DNA of 64,000 nucleotides, taken from positions 86,199 to 150,198 of the forward strand of contig JAGREE010000001.1 of the NCBI GenBank assembly GCA_020446675.1, read 5' to 3'. Made by a program: the position numbers and the translations under genes. The notes beneath the pieces were generated by a model. That model had not been told where the DNA came from. It saw nothing but the letters and a program-made list of their open reading frames with translations, and did not search any database. Source of the DNA: Alphaproteobacteria bacterium (GTDB lineage Bacteria; Pseudomonadota; Alphaproteobacteria; Sphingomonadales; Emcibacteraceae). Position 1 is the first letter of the stretch, and each line of letters opens with the position of its first letter. Shown one piece after another: positions 1 through 8,619 of the stretch.

Positions 1-30
1 GTGTAGCGGGTTTTTTATAATTTCCGTCAT
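1..30 (-). CDS. 5' end of an unidentified gene, cut by the window edge
   Basis: On the minus strand an ATG at 30-28 overlaps the TGA stop of the M1 peptidase (29-27) in an ATGA arrangement, the usual sign of translational coupling. A good ribosome binding site (AAGGA, about six bases before the ATG) lies inside the last codons of the peptidase gene. Only ten codons are visible (MTEIIKNPLH), too few to identify a product. The overlap and the ribosome binding site are the only support. Confidence 0.5.
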   Translation of the reverse strand, partial: MTEIIKNPLH

Positions 31-2606
31 GGACTTTCCTTAGCATTCTGATTTTTGACTATTTTATTGGCGCGGAACATCTGATCGGCACCCTGAAGAA
101 TTTTAAGCTTAAGCTGATAATTGTAATTTGGATGACGATCAAGAAAATTACGAACCGTTTTTACTGCACTGTCGCTATGATAATATTCAAATGTTTCAGC
201 AACCCAGCGTCCGGGGAAGAAAATATCGCCGGTCGCCTGTATTTCCTCAAGCAGTTCAAGGCTCTTATCAAGATATTTTTCGCTTGAGCCGTTTCGTAAT
301 GGATGGTGAAGATAGTCAAGTGCCGTGAGCACCCAGGGTTCCTTGCTTCTGTTTTCCTTGTATGTCAGGGCATCAAAAAATTTATCCCTGATTGACTGAT
401 CAGGGGAAAGGGCATATTGCAGAAATTCAAACCTTGCCTGATTATCAGGACCTTTTATGCGGCCCTTCTGGTCGGCGATGATGTCACCTGCCTGATCAGG
501 CAATCTGATAGCGAGACTTGCGGCCAAATTCGTATAATCGCGCGTGGCAAGATTAAGCTCGTCCAAAGGCAGGCTTTTATTCCATACGGCCCTGACTTTC
601 TCTATACCATCTTTGGTTATCGCAATATTGGCAAAATTCCTGAAATAAATGCGTCTGATCCCCGGGTCATGGCGGATATCATTGATTTCCCTCCACATGA
701 TTTTTTCAAGAGCCGGGGCCATTTCTTCGCGCGCTTTGTCCTTCAGCAGTGACCAGAATATCGTTGAAAGCTGTCGCTGCATATGATTGATGATAAGCGG
801 GTTATTTTCTTTCGGCATTGCCCATTCAAGCAGCTCTATATATTCAGCGGGACTGATAACCCCGTTTCCTTCCATCAGCTGTTCATAAAGATTGACAAAG
901 GCTGCCGCCCGTTCCAGATCGGATAGGCTGGCCCAGTTTATTTTTATGAAATCCTTTGTGATCGGGAACAGCCCGTATCCCATTCCATCCGCATTGGCAA
1001 GGATCGTCGCTTCATTATTATTGCCAAGACTGTCAAGATTGATCGGGCTGTCCGAATAAGTGACTTCATAGGGCATTGTTCCTTTTTTAAGGGAAAAGCT
1101 CTGCGGCCATATGCGGTTTAACTGATCAGGATCATTCTGACTGAGCATCAAACCACGCCCTTCGACCTGATTTATTTTAAATACAGGGCGCCCGGGTGTG
1201 TTTACCCATACCTCACTCCATGTTTTAAGATCCATTGGCGAGCGCATATCCAGAATATTTATCAGATCAGGCCAGGTTGCATTTGAATAGGCATATTTGG
1301 AAAGATATTCCCTTATACCATCCCGGAAAATATCTTCGCCGAGCAGCGCTTCAAGCTGGCGCATCATGATCGGGGCCTTGTTATAAATTATCGCTCCGTA
1401 CATTGATCCTGCTTCATTCAGGTTAGAAAGTTCCTGACGGATCGGATTTGGACCTTCCGAGCGGTCAACAGCATAGGCTCCCGGATGAAGCCGTAAATGT
1501 GCCTGCAGCTGATGATTTATATCGGGAAAATTAGGGTTAACAATTTTTGCCGACATAAAATTGGCAAAGACTTCCTTGGTCCAGACATCATTAAACCAGT
1601 CCATTGTCACAAGATCACCAAACCACATATGGGACGTTTCATGACCGATCAGCGCCGCACGTGCCAGAAGGTCGGTTTCCGACGGGTTTTTATCCAGCAT
1701 TATGGTGCTGTCCTTATACTGGATAGCGCCAACATGCTCCATGCCGCCAAACTGGAAACTCGGGATCAGTACAAAGCCAAATTTTTTGAAGGGATATTTT
1801 ATGCTGGTATAATCCTCCATATAATCAATGGCGGCTTTATGAAGACGGAATATTTCATCCAGATTACGGTCCACCTTTTCCTGGTCCGGTTCACGGTGAA
1901 GCATGGTCATTTCCATGCCGTCAACAGTACGGACCACTTTTTTAAAGCGGCCGGCGACAAAGGAAAATAAATAGGTGCTCATGACATCCGATTTTTTAAA
2001 GCGCACCCTTTTTTGGTTATTATGTGTGGATTCCCTTAAAATAGGGGCGCTTGAGACTGTTTCCCAGATTTTCGGGACTGTCAGGCTAAGCTCAAAGGTT
2101 GATTTTAAATTTGGCTGATCAAAAGCGGGAAGGCTGGTTCTCATTCTGTCCGGGACAAACAGCGTATAAAGAAAATTCGGCGATCTGTTTAAGGCGCCAT
2201 CGCCAGCTATAAAACTTATCCTCACATCATTTTTACCGACGTTAAGACTGTTTTTGTCAATAATGATATGTTCATTTTGATGATGAATGGGGTTCCGTAT
2301 CCCATTTACCCTTAACGACAGGATATTTGCGGTTTTTTCTTTAAAATCAATCTGCAGGTTTTGTGATATGCTCTTCAGGGTAAATGATATTTCTGATGTC
2401 CCCTTTATGGGAACACTGGGAATTGCCGGAATGTTGAGATCAATTTTATAATTTATTTCAGAAAGATTTGCTTTTCTGTATTTTGCAAGTTCCCAGGAAA
2501 CCCCGTTTGTGATAGCTAGTGGCTGGTCTTGCTGAGCAGAAACCGGGGATAAACTGACAATCAGATTTAAAATAATATAAGAAAAGCTACACCAAATATA
2601 CTTCAT
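27..2606 (-). CDS. M1 family zinc metallopeptidase (aminopeptidase N-like), exported
   Basis: An 859-residue zinc aminopeptidase expected to remove N-terminal residues from peptides in the periplasm. The first 25 residues form a signal peptide ending near VSAQQ. The zinc site is HETSH (His322, Glu323, His326) followed after exactly 18 residues by Glu345, the HExxH-x18-E pattern of family M1. About 30 residues upstream is GGMEH, which replaces the usual GAMEN exopeptidase motif. The N-terminal third is the beta saddle domain and the C-terminal half is the helical ERAP1-like region. The gene is divergent from tryptophan dioxygenase across about 210 bp and is probably coupled to a downstream gene that leaves the window. 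Family assignment is firm; substrate preference is unknown. Confidence 0.93.
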   Translation of the reverse strand: MKYIWCSFSYIILNLIVSLSPVSAQQDQPLAITNGVSWELAKYRKANLSEINYKIDLNIPAIPSVPIKGTSEISFTLKSISQNLQIDFKEKTANILSLRVNGIRNPIHHQNEHIIIDKNSLNVGKNDVRISFIAGDGALNRSPNFLYTLFVPDRMRTSLPAFDQPNLKSTFELSLTVPKIWETVSSAPILRESTHNNQKRVRFKKSDVMSTYLFSFVAGRFKKVVRTVDGMEMTMLHREPDQEKVDRNLDEIFRLHKAAIDYMEDYTSIKYPFKKFGFVLIPSFQFGGMEHVGAIQYKDSTIMLDKNPSETDLLARAALIGHETSHMWFGDLVTMDWFNDVWTKEVFANFMSAKIVNPNFPDINHQLQAHLRLHPGAYAVDRSEGPNPIRQELSNLNEAGSMYGAIIYNKAPIMMRQLEALLGEDIFRDGIREYLSKYAYSNATWPDLINILDMRSPMDLKTWSEVWVNTPGRPVFKINQVEGRGLMLSQNDPDQLNRIWPQSFSLKKGTMPYEVTYSDSPINLDSLGNNNEATILANADGMGYGLFPITKDFIKINWASLSDLERAAAFVNLYEQLMEGNGVISPAEYIELLEWAMPKENNPLIINHMQRQLSTIFWSLLKDKAREEMAPALEKIMWREINDIRHDPGIRRIYFRNFANIAITKDGIEKVRAVWNKSLPLDELNLATRDYTNLAASLAIRLPDQAGDIIADQKGRIKGPDNQARFEFLQYALSPDQSIRDKFFDALTYKENRSKEPWVLTALDYLHHPLRNGSSEKYLDKSLELLEEIQATGDIFFPGRWVAETFEYYHSDSAVKTVRNFLDRHPNYNYQLKLKILQGADQMFRANKIVKNQNAKESP

Positions 2607-2816
2607 ATATGTCTAATCCGAGTATGCATATTCACACTGAATAGTGAAACATTTAAATTCTTGGTTATAAGATAACATTTGACAATTTTAATATCAATGT
2701 CCGCTTTTAATAGCATGGCGTTTTTAAAATTTTTATTTATTTGAATTGAATTATCAATAATTTTACATGTAAGATAAATTGAAATCAAAGCAAAATAACC
2801 CGTGCAGGACAGTAAA

Positions 2817-3665
2817 ATGGCAGATGACAGCATAAAAACCTCCGTCGATATCAGCTCGGAAAAAGATATACACTGGAAGCAGGACATCAGCTATGGCGAT
2901 TATCTTGAGCTTGACACTCTGTTAAATGCCCAGAATTTACGAACAGGCGCCCATGACGAAATGATGTTTATCATTATTCATCAGGCATCGGAGCTTTGGA
3001 TGAAGCTTTGTATTCATGAACTCTGCAGTGCGATGGAGAAACTTAAGGCGGATGAAACGGGGCCGGCAATGAAAATGATTTCACGCATTGCCAGGATACA
3101 GGAACAGCTCATACAATCCTGGAATATATTATCCACCATGACACCAAAAGATTATATGTCATTCCGGGATGGGCTTGGCCAAAGTTCCGGCTTTCAAAGC
3201 TATCAATACCGGATTCTTGAATTTTCGCTGGGCAATAAAAATGCGGCGATGATCAAGGCCCATGCAGATCATCCGGCCCGTTATGATGCTGTCAAAGCGG
3301 CACTTGAAGCCCCAAGCCTTTATGATTTGACACTCCAGCTTCTTTCCAGGCGCGGGTTTGACATTCCGGTTGATCATCTAAAGCGTGACTGGACACAACC
3401 TTATCAGGCATCAGATGCGGTTGAGGCGGCCTGGAAAAAGGTCTACACGCAGGGCGAAAATTACTGGGATCTTTATGAATGGGCCGAAAAGCTTGTTGAT
3501 CTTGAACACAGATTTCAGACGTGGCGCTTCAGCCATATGAAAACAGTGGAACGGATCATTGGCTATCGTCGCGGAACGGGGGGGACCGCCGGGGTTCATT
3601 ATCTTAAAAAAGCTCTTGATCTAAGATTTTTTCCGGAACTCTGGAATGTGAGAACATCCCTCTGA
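2817..3665 (+). CDS. kynA: Tryptophan 2,3-dioxygenase
   Basis: A haem enzyme that opens the indole ring of L-tryptophan to N-formylkynurenine, the first step of the kynurenine pathway, in the cytoplasm. The N-terminal stretch YGDYLELDTLLNAQ, then HDEMMFIIIHQASELWMK, is the family signature and carries the expected haem-ligand region. Further markers are FRDGLGQSSGFQS and the C-terminal RRGTGGTAG loop that closes over the substrate. Length (282 residues from this start) matches the bacterial family. A GTG at 2802 could add five residues, but AGGAC sits well for the ATG at 2817. No kynureninase or formamidase gene is adjacent; a class V aminotransferase-fold gene near 46 kb is only distantly related to kynureninase. 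Confidence 0.95.
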   Translation: MADDSIKTSVDISSEKDIHWKQDISYGDYLELDTLLNAQNLRTGAHDEMMFIIIHQASELWMKLCIHELCSAMEKLKADETGPAMKMISRIARIQEQLIQSWNILSTMTPKDYMSFRDGLGQSSGFQSYQYRILEFSLGNKNAAMIKAHADHPARYDAVKAALEAPSLYDLTLQLLSRRGFDIPVDHLKRDWTQPYQASDAVEAAWKKVYTQGENYWDLYEWAEKLVDLEHRFQTWRFSHMKTVERIIGYRRGTGGTAGVHYLKKALDLRFFPELWNVRTSL

Positions 3666-3669
3666 CAAT

Positions 3670-3694
3670 AAAAAAAGGCGGCAATTCTGCCGCC
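3670..3694 (-). terminator. Intrinsic terminator of the chemoreceptor gene
   Basis: A perfect 7-bp stem (GGCGGCA 3677-3683 with TGCCGCC 3688-3694) and a 4-base loop. On the minus strand the stem is followed by seven U residues (A7 at 3670-3676 on the plus strand). It lies between the convergent ends of kynA and the chemoreceptor gene. The T-tract direction fits the chemoreceptor transcript; only CTTT follows it on the plus strand. Confidence 0.75.
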
Positions 3695-3718
3695 CTTTCA
3701 TCTCCGGTTTTTCCGCTA

Positions 3719-5815
3719 TTATATAGCACGGATTTTACGGAAGAACTCTTCAATATCCTTTTTCAGAGATTCCGAAATCCGTCCCATTTCGGATGATGCT
3801 TTCAGCACATCCTGTCCTGCACTTCCGGTTTCATCAGCTTCGTTGGCAACCAGTGATATATTATTTGAAATATCGGCTGTCCCAACAGCCACCTGCTGAA
3901 TATTTTCGGAAATTTCTGATGTGGCGCGAGATTGTTCCAGCACCGCATTGGCGATTGTTGTGGTTGAATCGTTTGATTCATTAATAACCGCCTGAATGGC
4001 TTCAATGCTAGCCACTGTCTCATCAGTCAAACGCTGCATTTCAGAAATATGGTTGGCAATTTCCTCTGTTGCATTGGCGGTCTGACCGGCAAGCGCTTTA
4101 ACCTCATTCGCCACAACAGCAAACCCTTTCCCGGCTTCACCGGCACGGGCACTTTCGATTGTCGCGTTAAGGGCAAGCAGATTGGTCTGGCTGGCAATAT
4201 CATTAATCAGGTCAATGACCTCGTTAATACGTTTTGCCGATTTTGCCAATTTGTTAATGGCTTCGTTACTATGGCTTGCTTCACGCAATGAGCGTTCCGC
4301 AATCGCATTTGCGCTTTCAACCTGGCGGTTAATTTCGCCGACTGATGCACTAAGCTCCTCTGCAGATGCGGCAACTGTCTGAATATTGCTTGCTGTCTGC
4401 TCGGACGCTGACGCCACTTCAGATGAGCGTGTTTTGGTGCTTTCTGAAATAATAACCATCTGGTTCGCTGTTGCTTCCAGCTCAGTCGCGGAAGAGGCGA
4501 GAGCGTTAAGAACTTCAGTAACCTTGGCATCAAATTCCTGCACAGTGTCATTAATTCTTTTGGCGCGGGCTTCTGCCTGTTCACCTTCCAAACGGATGCG
4601 TTCGGCGTCCTCACGTTCACGCTTGGCCTGTTCCTCGCGTTCTTTGGCTTCATGGGCAAGACGTTCTTCTTCGGCGCGTTTGTTTTCAGCGGCTAGACGC
4701 TCACTTTCAAGTGCGGCCTTACGAAGGTCCTCAATCGCATTAGAGAATTGCCCCAGTTCGTCTTTACGGGTTTTGCCGCGGACTTCCTGGCTATAATCCC
4801 CTGTGGCGATAACGCCCACTGCTTCACGAAGTGTTGATAGTGGAATAGATATACTTTTCAAAATAAGCCATCCAAACACACCAACCAGAACAACAAGAAC
4901 CGAACAAAGTGTTTCAAGCAAAAGCGTGGCAAAATCGCGGGTGTTGTCCAATTGTTTGGTTGCAGCTGTTAGCTCACCCAATGCTTCTTCAGAAAGAACA
5001 TCAAAATGCGGCATCATTTCAACATAGACGTCATTGAGTTCCGCCCGAACATCAGTCAATGCAGTGGCCTGTTCCGCATATGAATGAAATACTGTGCCGT
5101 ATGTTTCAATATCCGCAAGCAACTGTTCGCTTACTTCAGGAGCAAACTTGGCAGAATTGATCTGGTCGGTCAGTTTCTGAAGTGTTTCGTCAAAACGACT
5201 GATATATTTACTGTCGACACGTGCCATGAAGTCTTTTTCATGACGACGGGCCAACAACATGGTAGCGATTAGATTGACATCATTTTTTTCAGTAAGAACA
5301 TCTTCAATATTATGGACGGCTGTGCGCATCTCACCCTGAAGGCCGCTGTCTTCATCATATCCGATTTTTTCTTCTGCGTCTGTTGCTTTTGCAAAGGTTT
5401 CTTTATATTTCTCAACAAGTCCGGTAAGCGCATTAGCAGCAGTCACAGCCGCTTCGCTTTTGGTATTTCCCTCAACATCATATGTATATGTTTCCATATT
5501 GTCAGCGGCTTCTATCGCCAAATCGGCATAGGCTAGTTCTGCCTGTAGGAAAAATTCCTTTTCCGACTGTCTCATGTCAAGTGAAGATGATTTAATATCA
5601 GCAGCAATCAGGCTGAGATCAGAACTCAAGGAATATTGATCCTGTCCTGATTTTAACTCCTGCAAGGTCATATATCCAATCACCCCAACACCAATAGTGC
5701 CAAGCAACGACACAATTGACAACGCCATAATCTTTTTTGAAATACTTACATTTTTGAACAGATGTGTCCCTAACAACTTATCAAAGAGCCTTGCTGGCTT
5801 AATCGCACTAATCAC
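3719..5815 (-). CDS. Methyl-accepting chemotaxis protein
   Basis: A 698-residue transmembrane chemoreceptor that would signal to CheA/CheW. A short cytoplasmic N-terminus is followed by a membrane segment (about 27-51), a mainly helical periplasmic region of about 245 residues, a second membrane segment (about 297-320), a HAMP domain (about 320-370), a long Glu/Arg/Ala-rich coiled coil (about 370-420) and the methyl-accepting signalling domain. The hairpin tip has the diagnostic core [20 protein letters not shown] (about 535-560). The ligand region is long enough for a helical bimodular (HBM-like) sensor, but this is judged only by size and helix pattern. No C-terminal CheR/CheB tether is seen, and there are no che genes nearby, so the receptor must use a core pathway encoded elsewhere. 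Confidence 0.93.
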   Translation of the reverse strand: MISAIKPARLFDKLLGTHLFKNVSISKKIMALSIVSLLGTIGVGVIGYMTLQELKSGQDQYSLSSDLSLIAADIKSSSLDMRQSEKEFFLQAELAYADLAIEAADNMETYTYDVEGNTKSEAAVTAANALTGLVEKYKETFAKATDAEEKIGYDEDSGLQGEMRTAVHNIEDVLTEKNDVNLIATMLLARRHEKDFMARVDSKYISRFDETLQKLTDQINSAKFAPEVSEQLLADIETYGTVFHSYAEQATALTDVRAELNDVYVEMMPHFDVLSEEALGELTAATKQLDNTRDFATLLLETLCSVLVVLVGVFGWLILKSISIPLSTLREAVGVIATGDYSQEVRGKTRKDELGQFSNAIEDLRKAALESERLAAENKRAEEERLAHEAKEREEQAKREREDAERIRLEGEQAEARAKRINDTVQEFDAKVTEVLNALASSATELEATANQMVIISESTKTRSSEVASASEQTASNIQTVAASAEELSASVGEINRQVESANAIAERSLREASHSNEAINKLAKSAKRINEVIDLINDIASQTNLLALNATIESARAGEAGKGFAVVANEVKALAGQTANATEEIANHISEMQRLTDETVASIEAIQAVINESNDSTTTIANAVLEQSRATSEISENIQQVAVGTADISNNISLVANEADETGSAGQDVLKASSEMGRISESLKKDIEEFFRKIRAI

Positions 5816-6059
5816 TATTATACTCCTCCAATTCGGATTTTACCTAAATAACAAATAAATCAATATATTTTTCATATAGTAAACATGTTAATTTTTGGTG
5901 AACCTATTAACCATATTTTCCATTAGACCGATTTTTTTTATTTTTTTTGGTCAGTTTTTTTGAAGTTTACCGTATAATAATAAGTCACATTTTTGTGATT
6001 TGAGTTTTTTGGGAATTTAAGTATTAAATTTAACCTATAAGAATACAGAATTTGGGCAG

Positions 6060-6611
6060 ATGAATTTAAAAGACACAGAAAAAAAATACGGCGCTTTTTC
6101 GAAATTATTACATTGGGGGGTGGCACTTACAATAGTTGGCATGTTTGCTTTGGGCTACTGGATGCGAACACTCGACTATTATAGCAAGTGGTATATGAAA
6201 GCCCCGCATATTCATGAAAGTGTCGGACTTCTGCTGTTTATCGTGGTGCCGATTTTTCTGTTCTGGCGGCTTAAAAACCAAAATCCGGATGACAGCTATC
6301 TTAAACCCTATGAAAAACTGACATCAGGGCTGATGAAAATTGCGCTTTATGTATTGATGATTGCCCTTCTGATTTCGGGTTATCTTATTTCAACAGCGGG
6401 TGATACGCCTGTGGCTCTTTTTAACTGGATTGAGCTGCCGGCCCTTATTACGGTTAATGAAAGTAAGGTACTGATCGGAAATATTCACCAGTATATGGCC
6501 TATTTCATCATACTACTTGCCATCATCCACGCACTGGCAGCGTTCAAGCATCATTTTATTGACAAAGATAAAACGCTTTCACGCATGTTGCCATTTGTCA
6601 AAATCAAATAA
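6060..6611 (+). CDS. Cytochrome b561 family protein
   Basis: A 183-residue inner-membrane dihaem cytochrome that passes electrons between the quinone pool and periplasmic acceptors. Four hydrophobic helices are visible. Candidate haem-ligand histidines lie in LLHWG (helix 1), HIHESVG (start of helix 2), NIHQY and IHALAAFKHHF (helix 4), the pattern of the bacterial CybB family. It is followed after 35 bases by a YceI gene, a very common pairing, so the two are probably one transcript. About 240 bp of AT-rich sequence separate it from the divergent chemoreceptor gene. Confidence 0.9.
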   Translation: MNLKDTEKKYGAFSKLLHWGVALTIVGMFALGYWMRTLDYYSKWYMKAPHIHESVGLLLFIVVPIFLFWRLKNQNPDDSYLKPYEKLTSGLMKIALYVLMIALLISGYLISTAGDTPVALFNWIELPALITVNESKVLIGNIHQYMAYFIILLAIIHALAAFKHHFIDKDKTLSRMLPFVKIK

Positions 6612-6646
6612 TTATCAGGGTACATTCAACCAAAGGAAAGACTTCT

Positions 6647-7210
6647 ATGAAAAAACTGCTTATTGCTACATTTCTGTTTATAACGCCGGTGACAATATCA
6701 GGGGCCACGGCCGCTGACTATGTTATTGATGCCGAAGGAATGCATGCTTCCATTAACTTCCGTGTAAAACATATCGGATATAGCTGGCTTACTGGTCGCT
6801 TTGACAAATTCAATGGAAAATTCACCTTTGATGAAAATAATCCGGCCGCCTCAAAAGTCGTGGTCGATGTGGATGTCAGAAGCGTTAATACCAACCATGC
6901 CATGCGGGATAAACATATCAGTGAAGCAGCCTATCTGAATGTTGAAAAAAATCCTATGGCCCATTATGAAAGCACATCAATTGAAGTGACCGGCGCTGAC
7001 AGCGGCATTATCAAGGGCAATCTTACTTTAAACGGGGTAACAAAGCCTGTTAATCTAATGGCTAAACATGTGGGTGGCGGCGATGATCCGTGGGGTGGTT
7101 TCCGCCATGGCTTTGAAGCAACTACAACACTGAAGTCAAAGGATTTCAATTATGACTTTGACTATGGCGACATCATTCTGAATTTATATGTCGAAGGTGT
7201 CAGACAGTAA
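6647..7210 (+). CDS. yceI: YceI family periplasmic lipid-binding protein
   Basis: A 187-residue secreted lipocalin-like beta-barrel expected to bind isoprenoid or other amphiphilic molecules in the periplasm. A signal peptide (MKKLLIATFLFITPVTISGATAA) is followed by the usual YceI pattern: DAEGMHASINFRVKHIGYSW near the start, MRDKHISEAAYLNVEKNP in the middle and FNYDFDYGDIILNLYVEG at the end. A good ribosome binding site (AAAGGAAAG) precedes the ATG. It is probably co-transcribed with the cytochrome b561 gene upstream and ends at a strong terminator. Confidence 0.92.
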   Translation: MKKLLIATFLFITPVTISGATAADYVIDAEGMHASINFRVKHIGYSWLTGRFDKFNGKFTFDENNPAASKVVVDVDVRSVNTNHAMRDKHISEAAYLNVEKNPMAHYESTSIEVTGADSGIIKGNLTLNGVTKPVNLMAKHVGGGDDPWGGFRHGFEATTTLKSKDFNYDFDYGDIILNLYVEGVRQ

Positions 7211-7232
7211 TATAAACCATATTAATCATCAG

Positions 7233-7263
7233 AAAACCGCGTCTTTCAGGCGCGGTTTTTTTT
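7233..7263 (+). terminator. Intrinsic terminator of the cytochrome b561-yceI unit
   Basis: AAAACCGCG (7233-7241) pairs with CGCGGTTTT (7251-7259) around a 9-base loop, within a run of eight T (7256-7263). It lies 22 bases after the yceI stop. The same bases encode the last residues of the convergent aminotransferase, whose stop codon is in the loop. The A-run gives it some symmetry, so it may terminate both transcripts. Confidence 0.85.
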
Positions 7264-8385
7264 CAGGTAATGATAAAATATATCCAGCATCTTATCCATA
7301 CCACTTCGTCCAAAGCCAATACGGAAATGATCCTGCGGGGTTGACATCAGCTCTGAATTGTAAATTCTTGGCGGCAGCAACAAGATCCCTGTTTCATCCA
7401 AAAGTTTTTCGCAAAATTCATTTGCTGTATCCGGCCCCAGGTAACGCGGGTAGGCAACTGCCCCGCCATCGGGACGTTTCCAGTCAAACAGATTGGGAAA
7501 TTCACCGAAGAATTTATCCAGTTTGTTCAAATTCTCGGATAATATTTTTTTATTTCTTTTCAGTATGTTATCACGCGACTTTAAAGCAATAAGTGAAAGA
7601 ATTTCTGAGGGTGCGCTGTTACAGATGGTCAAAAAATGTTTATATCGCTCAATTTCAGCAAGAATAGCCGTATCCTGCGATGCCAGCCAGCCGATGCGTA
7701 GCCCGGGAAGACCGTATGCTTTTGACATGACATTAAGGGAAAGACCTTTTTCGTAAAGATCGGCAATTTGTGGCAGTCGCTTATTCTCATCAAGTTCAAT
7801 GCCCCGATAAACTTCATCACTGAATATATAAACATCAAATTCCCGGGCAATGTTGACGAGGCTTTCGAGTTTTTCCCGTGAAATAATTTTTCCCGTAGGG
7901 TTATTGGGAAAATTAATCGATATAAGCTTGGTATTGGGCCTTAAAGCACCGACAAGCGCATCTATATTCAAATCCCAGTCATTGTCAGCATCAAGCCTGA
8001 TACCGGTTACGTCACAAATGCTGATCGGTATCGTTTCCGCTGCCTGATAATTGGGAACAATAACAATCGCATGATCATCCTTATCCAGTATGCTTCTCAT
8101 GGCGGCATAAATGCCTTCTTCAGCGCCGACAAAACACAGGATATTCTGATCCTTCATATGGTCATAAGTCTTTGCAATTTCACATCTTAAGGCTGGCAGT
8201 CCATAGGTTTGCGTATAGCCAAGCCACAGATTTTCAAATGCTTCCCGGTCCTCGGGGCTTGCCATGGCCAGCAGCTCTTTCATGGTCATGCTTTCCATAT
8301 CAGACGCCGTCAGATGATATTTGGCTTTAAATTCCCATTTAGAGAAAAAGACTTCCAGTTCAAAATTGCGCATTTCCTGCCTCAT
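7246..8385 (-). CDS. PLP-dependent aminotransferase, class I/II fold
   Basis: A 379-residue fold-type I aminotransferase. Visible family marks are NFPNNPTGK (substrate and PLP-phosphate loop), FSDEVYRGIE (the Asp that pairs with the PLP ring nitrogen), NVMSKAYGLPGLRIGW (Schiff-base Lys in SKAYG plus the downstream Arg) and a C-terminal FRIGFGR with the carboxylate-binding Arg. Length is normal. The substrate amino acid cannot be read from sequence. It converges on yceI and stands alone as a transcription unit. The last residues (KKNRA) and the stop are encoded inside the yceI terminator hairpin, leaving no 3' spacer. Confidence 0.88.
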   Translation of the reverse strand: MRQEMRNFELEVFFSKWEFKAKYHLTASDMESMTMKELLAMASPEDREAFENLWLGYTQTYGLPALRCEIAKTYDHMKDQNILCFVGAEEGIYAAMRSILDKDDHAIVIVPNYQAAETIPISICDVTGIRLDADNDWDLNIDALVGALRPNTKLISINFPNNPTGKIISREKLESLVNIAREFDVYIFSDEVYRGIELDENKRLPQIADLYEKGLSLNVMSKAYGLPGLRIGWLASQDTAILAEIERYKHFLTICNSAPSEILSLIALKSRDNILKRNKKILSENLNKLDKFFGEFPNLFDWKRPDGGAVAYPRYLGPDTANEFCEKLLDETGILLLPPRIYNSELMSTPQDHFRIGFGRSGMDKMLDIFYHYLKKNRA

Positions 8386-8563
8386 TCTTCATTCACATTG
8401 ATTTTTATCATGCCTGATCGGTTTATTAAAGTATATTGCTTGACTTATGGTGCTAAAAAGCGCATTACCGGGCCGTTACAGGATTATTTAATAATTTAAT
8501 TCCGCCAGGCAGCCGTGACAAGTAACGATCACGTGTATCCTTTTTTTTATAAGGCCAAGTGCA

Positions 8564-8613
8564 TTCGCGGAAAATATATATAAACCCGACTGATCGGGTT
8601 AAACCGCGAAGGA
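8564..8613 (+). promoter_or_regulatory. Nested hairpin in the helicase leader, touching the ribosome binding site
   Basis: Inner stem AACCCGA (8583-8589) / TCGGGTT (8594-8600) with loop CTGA; outer stem TTCGCGG (8564-8570) / CCGCGAA (8604-8610). The inner loop between them is lopsided: 12 A/T bases on one side, AAA on the other. The 3' arm of the outer stem overlaps the first bases of the ribosome binding site AAGGA (8609-8613), seven bases before the ATG. There is no U-tract, so it is not a terminator. Control of translation by temperature or by the helicase itself is an inference. Confidence 0.55.
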
Positions 8614-8619
8614 ACTACT

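Noticed and set aside
2603..2887. A 94-codon open frame on the minus strand across the kynA promoter region
   Set aside because: It overlaps the start of a firm kynA gene, has no family-like sequence and no ribosome binding site; the region is better read as a divergent promoter spacer.
4386..4796. Open frames of 130-150 codons on either strand inside the chemoreceptor gene
   Set aside because: They are serine/alanine- or arginine-rich shadows of the coiled-coil and signalling domain and show no start signals.
7188..7592. A plus-strand open frame of 134 codons after yceI
   Set aside because: It runs through the terminator and lies antisense to the aminotransferase gene, whose protein is plainly real.
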